Source of the DNA: CAVVEQ01 sp963747315
GTDB taxonomy: Bacteria; Chloroflexota; Anaerolineae; Anaerolineales; Anaerolineaceae
Direction: 5' to 3'
Length of the DNA: 64,000 nucleotides
Assembly (NCBI GenBank): GCA_963747315.1
Contig: CAVVEQ010000006.1
Coordinates: 124,001 to 188,000, forward strand
A program made the position numbers and the translations under genes. Numbering within the stretch: the first letter of the stretch is position 1; each line of letters starts with the position of its first letter. A model generated the notes under the pieces. The model was given only the letters and a program-made list of their open reading frames with translations, made no database searches and was not told the DNA's origin. Shown here piece after piece: positions 16,104-23,237 of the stretch.

Positions 16104-16770
16104 TTATTGCTTCAAGGTTTTCTGGATCTCCGCCACCAGCATTTCCTCCGGTGCGGCTCCGATCAAGTTACCTGCACCTAAATTAATAACGGTATGCGGT
16201 ACTCCGGAAACCCTGTACTTATCAGAAAGCTCCGGGAATTCGGTTGCTTCGATCGCGTCCGATGTGACCATTGGGCTGGCCAGCGCCATGCGGTGAGCAA
16301 GCACCACGGCTTGCGGACAGTATGGTCAGGTGGGCGTGGTAAAGATCTCCAGGTGAATTGGCAATTTTAGCGAATCCAGAAAAGCCTGGGTTTGTTCGCT
16401 GATCCCTGGTTCCTGCCGGGAAATTGAAACGATGCTGTGGATCAGGGCAGAAAATTCATGACCCGCAGGAATTCCTGAAAAACGGATCCCGTAATCTGTT
16501 TGCTTGCCATCCACCACTCCAAGCACGGCAACTGCCGGGGTGCGATCGATATGGTATTGCTCCGCTATAATCGCATCTGCCTCAATACTAATCGGCTGGA
16601 AATGGAGTTTTTCAGATAAATTGCAGACTTCCTCCAGCAGAAGGCGAGTATCCTCGCAGTATTCACAGTTCTTGTTCCGAAGTGAAAACAAGAATATCGA
16701 CCGGATTCACCAGATTGGAAAATACTTCCTTTATCTGGGTGGAAATGTTATCGTCTAGAAAATTACCCAT
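16104..16770 (-). CDS. Protein disulfide oxidoreductase (two thioredoxin folds), candidate selenoprotein with UPYC; one frame break
   Basis: About 221 aa after repair, the normal size of the Pdo/glutaredoxin-like family. The first fold has NCEYCEDTRLLLEEV (CEYC). The second reads LEIFTTPT-TGA-PYCPQAVVLAHRMAL, so the first Cys of the second CxxC is an in-frame TGA at 16328-16326. Downstream sequence stays in frame and conserved (EATEFPELSDKYRVSGVPHTVINLGAGN, with cis-Pro). A 6-bp hairpin begins 11 nt after the TGA. The N-terminus needs one base removed near 16670-16680 to join ATG 16770 (MGNFLDDNISTQIKEVFSNL), preceded by AAAGGA. Likely role: dithiol/selenol reductase for thiol peroxidases such as the adjacent OsmC. 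A Cys-to-stop sequencing error is the alternative. Confidence 0.75.
16297..16314 (-). promoter_or_regulatory. Candidate bacterial SECIS hairpin
   Basis: Minus-strand GCAAGC-CGUGGU-GCUUGC: a perfect 6-bp stem with a 6-nt loop and G as second loop base. The stem starts 11 nt and the loop 17 nt after the TGA. Known bacterial SECIS elements lie immediately 3' of the UGA with an apical-loop G near this distance. Thermodynamic folding was not computed. Confidence 0.65.
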
Positions 16771-16825
16771 AAAACTGTCCTTTTCGTTGGTTAATCCCTA
16801 TTTTGATGACTGGTTGTGATAAAAG

Positions 16826-17089
16826 TTACACAGACTTACCGTGTGAGGTGAAGTCGCCGAGTTCCAACCGCTTCCATAGTTTTTCACGCGCGGCTTCAGG
16901 CATCTCCACCTGTGATTCATCCATGTGATACAGCTCTATGGTTTTCCGGGTAGTATTCACCACAATCCGGCAGTTCGTGCACTCTTTCAAATGCGCTTCC
17001 AGTTCGGAGCAAAGTTCCGGGCTGAGTGTTCCGTCGATCAGGTTGGAAAGCTCCCCCAGCAATTTCTGGCATTCCGTTGTTGGACTCAT
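16826..17089 (-). CDS. Zinc-binding anti-sigma factor (HxxxCxxC, ZAS-type)
   Basis: About 87 aa. The N-terminal half is CQKLLGELSNLIDGTLSPEL followed by HLKECTNC, the His-x3-Cys-x2-Cys of zinc anti-sigma domains such as RsrA/RseA-type ZAS proteins. There is no membrane segment, so it is cytosolic. The ATG at 17089 lies one base after the sigma stop, and its AAGGAG is inside the sigma 3' end, so the two are translationally coupled. Thiol-oxidation sensing, as in RsrA, is plausible given the thiol-redox genes downstream, but is inferred. Confidence 0.82.
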   Translation of the reverse strand: MSPTTECQKLLGELSNLIDGTLSPELCSELEAHLKECTNCRIVVNTTRKTIELYHMDESQVEMPEAAREKLWKRLELGDFTSHGKSV

Positions 17090-17090
17090 T

Positions 17091-17696
17091 CTATTCGCTC
17101 CTTTCCAACCGTTCACGATGATAAAGGCTGAGGTCCTGGCGCAATTTCAAGCGCGCCCGCAGCAACCTGGTTTTCACATTGGGAATACTTATCCCTAACA
17201 CAGAGGATGTTTCTTCGATGGAAAGCCCTTGCAAATCACGCAAGGTGAACACGCCTCGCAGGTTCTCCGGAAGGCGGGCAATGGCAAGATCCAGCTCTTT
17301 CTTCCCTTCCAGGTTCATAAGCTCCGCTTCGGGTTGGGCAGCCCAATCGATGATCTCGATCTCGCTGCCTTCCTCCTCATCCTCATCAGCGTCGATCTCC
17401 ACAGTGCTGTCCAGTGGTTTTCTGCGCCGCAGGCTCATCAATGACTCGTTCATCGCGATCCGGTAGATCCAGGTGGCAAGTTGCGATCTTCCTTCAAATT
17501 CCGGTAGAGCCCTGATCACCTTGATGAAGGTTTCCTGGGTGATATCCTCGGCATCCTGCTCATTTCCGGTCATGCGCAATCCCAGCCGGTAAACCGGGTC
17601 CATGAAGATTTCCACCAAGGCTGCAATTTCCGCTCTCTCCCCGCTGCGTAAAGCATCCAGAGAGAGGTTCTCAGCCTTCATGTTGATTTCATTCAT
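17091..17696 (-). CDS. ECF-family RNA polymerase sigma factor
   Basis: A 201-aa sigma-70 of the ECF type. Region 2 shows VYRLGLRMTGNEQDAEDITQ and ETFIKVIRALPEF, then FEGRSQLATWIYRIAMN; region 4 shows LPENLRGVFTLRDLQGLSIE and ISIPNVKTRLLRARLKLRQDL. An acidic linker (EIDADEDEEEGSEIEIID) separates the two. The start may be 17696 or 17681. It is followed by its probable anti-sigma factor, then by the disulfide oxidoreductase and OsmC genes, the expected target operon. Confidence 0.88.
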   Translation of the reverse strand: MNEINMKAENLSLDALRSGERAEIAALVEIFMDPVYRLGLRMTGNEQDAEDITQETFIKVIRALPEFEGRSQLATWIYRIAMNESLMSLRRRKPLDSTVEIDADEDEEEGSEIEIIDWAAQPEAELMNLEGKKELDLAIARLPENLRGVFTLRDLQGLSIEETSSVLGISIPNVKTRLLRARLKLRQDLSLYHRERLERSE

Positions 17697-17735
17697 TAGA
17701 TGATCCCATGCGGAATTGGTTACAGATTTTTCGAA

Positions 17736-18810
17736 TCAGGAAAGAGGCCAATTTGGCAAAACATCGAAATCCAGCGGAGAGCGATCGCCGCGGAGAAAGT
17801 GGTAATAACCCGCCGTCGCGATCATCACGGCGTTGTCGGTGCAGAGCGATAATGGCGGGATGTGTACTTTGAATTCGGACTGCCCCAGGAATGCCTCGCG
17901 CAGGGCTTTGTTTGCTGAGACGCCTCCCGCTACAACGATTTCCTTCACCTGGTACTTCCGCGCAGCATCCATGGTTTTTGAAAAAAGCGTATCCACCACC
18001 GCAGCCTGGAAGCTGGCCGCCAAGTCTTCGATGGGCAGGGGTTGGTTTTCCTCTTCCAATTTACGCACAACCCGCAACACGGCGGTTTTTATTCCGCTGA
18101 AGGAGAAATCCCAGGTGCCCTCCAGGCGCGCCCGCGGAAAGGTAAAGGCCTTTGGGTCGCCAATAACGGATACTTTCTGGATTGATGGTCCCCCAGGGTA
18201 AGGCAGAGACAGCAGACGGGCGACCTTATCAAATGCTTCACCTGCTGCGTCGTCCGTTGTACCCCCCAGCCGTTTATAGGTGAGGTGATCGGTCATCAGG
18301 TTCAGCTCGGTATGCCCCCCGGAAACGAGGAGCGCCATCAGGGGGAAATTTGGCGGCTTGGGTGCTTCCTGGGTTCCTTCCGGGATCGCCCACGCAGAAT
18401 AGATATGGCCTTCCAGGTGATTGACACCCATCAAAGGCAGGTTTCCTCCCAATGCCATCCCCTTGGCGGCGTTCACCCCCACCACCAGCGAACCAGCCAA
18501 TCCCGGTCCGCGGGTGACTGCGATGGCATCGATATCACCCGATCCCCAGGTGCGCCTGCACCAGTGCCTGGTCGATCACGGGATGGATCGTACGGATGTG
18601 CTGCCGGGAGGCCACCTCGGGGAAGACACCGCCAAACTTGGCGTGCATCTCCGCCTGGCTGGCCACAATACTGGAAAGCACCTGACGTCCGTTTTCCACA
18701 ACTGAGGCGGCAGTTTCATCGCAGGATGTCTCGATCCCGAGAATCCTGGCGTTGATCGGTTTATTGGGTTTCTCGCTGCTGAGTGGAAGCTGTGCGCTCA
18801 TTCTCCCCAT
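17736..18810 (-). CDS. tsaD: tRNA N6-adenosine threonylcarbamoyltransferase TsaD (one frame break)
   Basis: About 357 aa after repair. It transfers threonylcarbamoyl to A37 of ANN-decoding tRNAs with TsaB/TsaE. The N-part has ILGIETSCDETAASVV and FGGVFPEVASRQHIRTIHPV. The C-part has the metal motif NHLEGHIYSAW, LVSGGHTEL and VVAGGVSANKALREAF. The frame breaks at about 18536-18547: HLGIG then TGA. Removing one G gives HLGIGDIDAIAVTRGPGLAGS, the exact family sequence. As this gene is normally essential, the break is very likely a sequencing overcall in a G run. Confidence 0.9.
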
Positions 18811-18849
18811 TTTACCGTGTTTACGAATTATTTGCCCCGCCAGGCGAGA

Positions 18850-19371
18850 TCATTCCCGTCCCTGGATCGCCTGCAGCGCACCAAAAATGCTGCCTGTCAA
18901 CATCATGATCCCGATCAGAGCCAGTAGCAGTGGGTCTACGAACCAGGTGGAATTCCAGGCCAGGCAAGGCTTGAACTCCCGTTCGCCTACGATCTGCTGC
19001 CAAGCCTGGGTGAATTCGAAGGACAGACAGGGTGCAAGGTTTCCCGACCCGCGCTGGAACTCATAGGCCAGCACAATGAATCCTGCACCAACGATTCCCA
19101 GGATGAACGCCGTTATAAGGTATAAACGGCTCCGGTCAAGCTTGATCTGGATACTATTCTGGTTTTCTACACTCAATAGAAAATGCCGGCTTTGTTCCCA
19201 ATCCCAGCCTGTTCGCTCACACAATCGAGGAATGAGCTGATCTTCATCTCCCCGCCCTCTGCGCATCTCCGCCAGGGTGAATTCCTCCAGCGATTTCCAG
19301 GTCTCACCTTCAGGGAGAAATTCCTGATATTCTGGATTAACCGCCCAGGTGCGGATTACTTTTTCCTTCAC
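18850..19371 (-). CDS. Two-helix membrane protein of unknown function, paralog A
   Basis: A 173-aa protein: a cytoplasmic N-terminal ~75 residues (LIPRLCERTGWDWEQSRHFLLSV), a membrane helix (LITAFILGIVGAGFIVLAY), an outer loop with two cysteines, and a second helix (LLALIGIMMLTGSIFGAL). It shares this plan and several residues with the gene just upstream, so the pair arose by duplication. No known domain is recognised. Confidence 0.6.
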   Translation of the reverse strand: MKEKVIRTWAVNPEYQEFLPEGETWKSLEEFTLAEMRRGRGDEDQLIPRLCERTGWDWEQSRHFLLSVENQNSIQIKLDRSRLYLITAFILGIVGAGFIVLAYEFQRGSGNLAPCLSFEFTQAWQQIVGEREFKPCLAWNSTWFVDPLLLALIGIMMLTGSIFGALQAIQGRE

Positions 19372-19375
19372 AGGC

Positions 19376-19939
19376 TCAACTGAAATACTTGATCCGCTGG
19401 GTGTGATCTTTGGTCGCCCTTCGGCTGCGGACCAGGGTGACGATTAATCCAATTAGTGAAAGGATTAAAATGAGCAATCCAATACCCCCCACCAGGATCA
19501 GCAGGCTCTGGTAACCACCTTGAACCAGATCGTTGAAAAAGTCGGACGCCGCCAACGCGTAGCATTGGGTAACTTTCTCCGTGCCCAAAACTTTTTGCAG
19601 CTCAGCCGTGAGGGTGATCTCAAGGCAGCTATTGATCTTTGATGATTCCGCCCCGCGATCCAGGCTAGCCAAAAAAATTGTCAATCCCAACACGGCAAGA
19701 AACGCATAGAAAAACAGGAAGAACCGGGAACCGTGTTTAAGTAATTCGGAGGAATATTTTTCCCTGACTGAGGCGATAAAAATTTGACTAGTAGCCCAAT
19801 TCCAGTCGCCTCTCTGGCAAAGATCCCAGGTCAGCTCATCATCCGATTTTCGGCGCTTCTTAAGCTCCTCCAGTACGTAAGTCTCGAGTTCGTGTCTTTC
19901 ATTATCATCCCTGAATGAGGGCGGCTCAGGCTTCATCAC
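19376..19939 (-). CDS. Two-helix membrane protein of unknown function, paralog B
   Basis: A 187-aa protein with the same layout as its downstream neighbour: an N-terminal helical segment (DELTWDLCQRGDWNWATSQI), a membrane helix, an outer region with two cysteines (SCLEITLTAELQKVLG...CYAL) and a second helix ending in a basic tail. Its ATG overlaps the stop of the upstream M24 peptidase gene (ATGA), indicating coupled translation. Function unknown. Confidence 0.6.
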   Translation of the reverse strand: MMKPEPPSFRDDNERHELETYVLEELKKRRKSDDELTWDLCQRGDWNWATSQIFIASVREKYSSELLKHGSRFFLFFYAFLAVLGLTIFLASLDRGAESSKINSCLEITLTAELQKVLGTEKVTQCYALAASDFFNDLVQGGYQSLLILVGGIGLLILILSLIGLIVTLVRSRRATKDHTQRIKYFS

Positions 19940-21171
19940 TTCCTGACCGGGATCACAAGATCCAGCGGGTATGGTGCGAGGATCTCGAAGGACCCGTCAG
20001 ATTTTCCCAGCACCGAGTCTTCCAGCCGGACCCCCATTCCCTCATCCGGGTAATATAATCCGGGCTCAACCGTGAAGACGCTTCCCGGGAGCAGACGGTC
20101 GGTATCTGTGGCGTTCGATCCGCTCCAGGGTTTCTCGTGCACCCGCAGCCCGATCCCATGACCCACGCTGTGAACGTATCCTTTTTCAGCGGCTGCGTCC
20201 TCCCGAATGGTAGGATGACCCTGCTTTTCAAAGATATCGCAGGTCAGCGCCTGGCTATCCGAAAACAATGCCCCCGGCCTTAAAGCTGCCATCACCTGCT
20301 GGTAAGCAGAACGGACATCGTAATACAAGCGCAGGGCGGAATCGGTCGCGTATCCGAGGCACCAGGTACGCGTAAAATCATAAAAATAACCTCCACCAGC
20401 CTCGCAGGGGAAAATATCAAAAACGATCGTTTCCCCGGTTTTGAGAATATCCTCGGGGTTCCCTGAGGAATGCGGTACGCCCGCATCCTTACCGATCGCA
20501 AATATGGTGGATTCCGGATTTTCAGCCCCGCGCTCTGCCAGCCAAAGATCGATCTTGCGTTTTACATCCCGAATTCTGAGGGGATCCCCGTTTTTTTTAT
20601 GAAGAATGCCCTTCTTGACCTTCCGGCTGGAAAGGTAATCGGCAGCCTCTGCCACTACTTCGGTAGTGATGCGTCCCATTTTTCGGATCCGCTCGATCTC
20701 ATCCTCCTCCTTGGTCATCATCGCCTGCATTAATAGTTCATCCTGCGTGAATCCGGCCAGAGTCAGCTCCGGCACTTCCTTTTGCAGCGCGGAAAAAATC
20801 GACCACCCACTGCCAAGGTCGTTTTGCCCGTAAAGTGCCAGGCTGCCCTTGGTGATGCCTGCATCCATCAGCATTTTTTTCAGCCGAAGAGCTGCCAGCC
20901 TGGAAGTATCCCCGCCCGCCTCTTTTTGAAAGCTGGTAGCGGGATAGTCGTTGAAGCTTTTCAGCTTCAGACCTGTAAGCGCGGCTTCGTCCCGTTCCAT
21001 GGGAGGGTGGATCAATAGCGGCGTTTTTCCCCGCTTTTTAATCAGGTAGGCGGTCGTGATATGAGCGAGACCAGTGAAATAAACCATCGACGCGTTGTGC
21101 TGGGCGGGTCCGGAAACAAGCAGGGCATCGATCTTTTGTTTTTTCATCAGGGCATCCAGATCACTTCTCAT
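19936..21171 (-). CDS. M24-family Xaa-Pro aminopeptidase-like metallopeptidase
   Basis: About 411 aa. The N-terminal creatinase-like domain (MVYFTGLAHITTAYLIKKRG) precedes a pita-bread domain with the metal ligands: FDIFPCEAGGGYFYDFTRTW (two Asp), HSVGHGIGLRVHE (His), FTVEPGLYYP (Glu) and GVRLEDSVLG (Glu). This supports a dinuclear-metal prolidase or aminopeptidase P acting on X-Pro peptides in the cytoplasm. The chosen ATG (21171) has GGGAGGG six nt upstream. It begins 44 nt after selA. Confidence 0.82.
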   Translation of the reverse strand: MRSDLDALMKKQKIDALLVSGPAQHNASMVYFTGLAHITTAYLIKKRGKTPLLIHPPMERDEAALTGLKLKSFNDYPATSFQKEAGGDTSRLAALRLKKMLMDAGITKGSLALYGQNDLGSGWSIFSALQKEVPELTLAGFTQDELLMQAMMTKEEDEIERIRKMGRITTEVVAEAADYLSSRKVKKGILHKKNGDPLRIRDVKRKIDLWLAERGAENPESTIFAIGKDAGVPHSSGNPEDILKTGETIVFDIFPCEAGGGYFYDFTRTWCLGYATDSALRLYYDVRSAYQQVMAALRPGALFSDSQALTCDIFEKQGHPTIREDAAAEKGYVHSVGHGIGLRVHEKPWSGSNATDTDRLLPGSVFTVEPGLYYPDEGMGVRLEDSVLGKSDGSFEILAPYPLDLVIPVRK

Positions 21172-21214
21172 GCTCATCCCTCCCAATTCTTATTGATAGT
21201 CGAAATCGGATACT

Positions 21215-22555
21215 CTAAGAAAGAATTCTCCGCAACCCGGCGAGCAAGCTTTCCTCTTCCTGCGGGAATACTGTCCGTGGGTCACAGACGATCCGGTCGC
21301 GTTCGATGCGGGCGATGATCGGCGGATCATTGGCGCGGAGCTGGCTGAGCGCTTTTTCCAGTTTCGCCATCTTCAACGACAGCAACCGGGTTGGCAGGGT
21401 CTCTCCGGGAAGGCTCCCTCCGCCTATTGTGGAAAGACCTTCCACAATTTCACCCGTGCCCAGGAATTTCTGCCAGCGCAGCGCGGTCTTCTCCAAATCC
21501 GCTTCGCTCCGGGCGATCATATTCCAGACCGGAATCTCCAGGGTTTTATCCCGAAGGTAAAGATCCAACACCCGGCAGAGAACAGCCAGATTTATCTTGT
21601 CGATGCGTACTGCGCGGGCAAGTGGGTGTTTTTTGATTTTGGCGATCAGCCCGGTTTTGCCGAGGATTATGCCCGCCTGCGGCCCGCCTAAGAGCTTATC
21701 CGCTGAAAAACAGACCAGGTCGGCTCCATCAGCCAGAGATTCCTGCACCATGGGTTCATGGGCAAGTCCGAATTTAGCAGTATCCAACAACGCACCTGAA
21801 CCCAGATCATCGATTAATAGCGCTTCGTTACTCCGGGTAATATTTCCCAATTCCTTCAAGGAGGGCTCGCTGGTGAAGCCGGTGAGGCGGTAATTGGAAT
21901 GATGGGCACGCAGGATCGCGCCTGCGCCTTCTTGAAAGGCTTCTTCGTAATCCGAGGGATGAACCCGATTGGTGGTGCCGATTTCCACCATTTTCGCGCC
22001 GGATTGAGCCAGCACCTCCGGCACCCGGAACCCCCCGCCGATCTCCACCAGCTGGGTACGGGAAATGATCACCCGTTTTCGTTTACAGAGCACGGTCAGT
22101 ACAAGCATCACAGCCGCGGCATTATTATTAACCACCAGCGCAGCCTCTGCACCGGTTAGTCGGGTTAGCAGACGTTCCGCGTGATCCGACCGGGAACCGC
22201 GCTCACCCTCATCCAGGTCATATTCAAGCGAGGAATACCCGGCCAGGCTGGCCGTGTCTACGATCCAAGGATTAAAAGGAGCGCGTCCCAAGTTCGTGTG
22301 AAGGATGACCCCCGTAGCATTGATCACCGGTTTCAGCGTAGGGATAAGCCAATTCGCAAGTTTTTTTTCAGCGTTTTTCAGGAATATTTCTTCTGTCCAC
22401 TCTTCTCGGGGAAGATCCCTGCGGTTCCGGGCATCCTCCAGGGTCTGGCGGATCGCCTCTAAGGTAAGGGGTCGGCCGTATTCTCCGATCAGGTGTTCGG
22501 CGGTTGCCTGGCGTAAAAGCTTGTCCACTGAGGGAAGGGAACGTAGATCACTCAT
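21215..22555 (-). CDS. selA: L-seryl-tRNA(Sec) selenium transferase SelA
   Basis: About 446 aa, full length. The PLP enzyme converts seryl-tRNA(Sec) to selenocysteyl-tRNA(Sec) using selenophosphate. Seen: LRSLPSVDKLL at the N-terminus, VINATGVILHTNLGRAP, LVVNNNAAAVMLVL, LIDDLGSGALLDT, and the PLP lysine in CFSADKLLGGPQAGIILG. The ATG at 22555 overlaps the upstream gene by 8 bp; a GTG at 22582 is an alternative start. Its presence shows the organism can make selenocysteine, which bears directly on the in-frame TGA at 16326. selB, selC and selD are not in the window. Confidence 0.93.
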   Translation of the reverse strand: MSDLRSLPSVDKLLRQATAEHLIGEYGRPLTLEAIRQTLEDARNRRDLPREEWTEEIFLKNAEKKLANWLIPTLKPVINATGVILHTNLGRAPFNPWIVDTASLAGYSSLEYDLDEGERGSRSDHAERLLTRLTGAEAALVVNNNAAAVMLVLTVLCKRKRVIISRTQLVEIGGGFRVPEVLAQSGAKMVEIGTTNRVHPSDYEEAFQEGAGAILRAHHSNYRLTGFTSEPSLKELGNITRSNEALLIDDLGSGALLDTAKFGLAHEPMVQESLADGADLVCFSADKLLGGPQAGIILGKTGLIAKIKKHPLARAVRIDKINLAVLCRVLDLYLRDKTLEIPVWNMIARSEADLEKTALRWQKFLGTGEIVEGLSTIGGGSLPGETLPTRLLSLKMAKLEKALSQLRANDPPIIARIERDRIVCDPRTVFPQEEESLLAGLRRILS

Positions 22556-22952
22556 TCGTGGGTTTGGGAGGCTGAAACTCACTGCGCTCGCGCATGCGCA
22601 GCAGGAATTCGATCACGATCAGCCCGATGGCGATAAAAACCGCCCGGGCAGTATCCAGGGCACGCCCCAGCTGGAGCCAGACAAGCAGGTCCGTATATAC
22701 TCCCACCCAGATCGCCTGGCGTAGTAGAATCCCGGTGTTTACCTGAGGATCGCTCGGAAACCGGCGGTGCAGGAAGTGGATGAGCGGCAGTGAGACCCCG
22801 ATGGCGAGCAGGGTCAGGAAGAAGAAGAAAAACCAGCGCGGACCCAGAGTGGGCAAGGTGGCGAAGATGAGGATCACCAGACCCAGGAACCCGCTGCCAG
22901 CCAAAATGCCGCTGAGAATGAATATGGATTGAACCGAGGGAAATTTCTTCAA
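22548..22952 (-). CDS. Small four-helix membrane protein of unknown function (TTG start)
   Basis: 134 aa with four hydrophobic segments, the first ILSGILAGSGFLGLVILIFA and the second FFFFFLTLLAIGVSLPLIHFL, and a basic/acidic C-terminal tail. Start is a TTG at 22952 with AAGGA five nt upstream; no in-frame ATG fits. It overlaps selA by 8 bp and heads the minus-strand run. No family is recognised. Confidence 0.55.
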   Translation of the reverse strand: MKKFPSVQSIFILSGILAGSGFLGLVILIFATLPTLGPRWFFFFFLTLLAIGVSLPLIHFLHRRFPSDPQVNTGILLRQAIWVGVYTDLLVWLQLGRALDTARAVFIAIGLIVIEFLLRMRERSEFQPPKPTNE

Positions 22953-23022
22953 TGTATCCTTCCTGTCACGATATTATTTTATCCCCAATTTCAAGCAGGA
23001 TTCATACCATCTTGCTTTATGG

Positions 23023-23028
23023 TAGAAT
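23023..23028 (+). promoter_or_regulatory. Extended -10 promoter of the metH transcript
   Basis: TGGTAGAAT is an extended -10 box 20 nt before the start of the SAM riboswitch aptamer. No clear -35 hexamer is seen. Confidence 0.45.
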
Positions 23029-23048
23029 ACGCAACGAACTGGTTTTCA

Positions 23049-23157
23049 CTCATCCAGAGAGGCGGAGGGACCGGCCCTGCGAAGCCTCGGCAACCACGAA
23101 AAAAAGCTGGTGCCAAATCCGGCAGAATCCGCAAGCGCGGATATTCTGGAAGATGAG
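23049..23157 (+). promoter_or_regulatory. SAM riboswitch (S-box) controlling metH
   Basis: The S-box consensus is clear: P1 CTCATC/GATGAG (23049-23054 and 23152-23157), the core AGAGAGGCGGAGGGACCGGC starting at 23057, then CCTCGGCAACC, then GGTGCCAAATCCGGCAGAAT. S-box RNAs bind S-adenosylmethionine and turn off methionine genes. It lies directly upstream of methionine synthase, matching the expected target. Confidence 0.93.
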
Positions 23158-23177
23158 GCAGGCAGAAAGAACGCTAC

Positions 23178-23201
23178 CCTCTCCATCCAGAGAGGATTTT
23201 T
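23178..23201 (+). terminator. Riboswitch expression-platform terminator
   Basis: CCTCTC/GAGAGG stem with a 6-nt loop and a T-run. Its right half contains the same 12-mer CATCCAGAGAGG that occurs at the 5' side of the aptamer (23051-23062), so the two segments may compete for partners. The stem is short; off-switch action is inferred from S-box precedent. Confidence 0.6.
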
Positions 23202-23237
23202 AATATCTTACCGGGATGTGACCGGCAGGAGGCGCAC

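Noticed and set aside
16326..16328. TGA as a plain stop making a single-domain protein
   Set aside because: Family length, conserved second thioredoxin fold in the same frame, the CxxC position, the hairpin and selA all argue against a true stop; kept as selenocysteine candidate.
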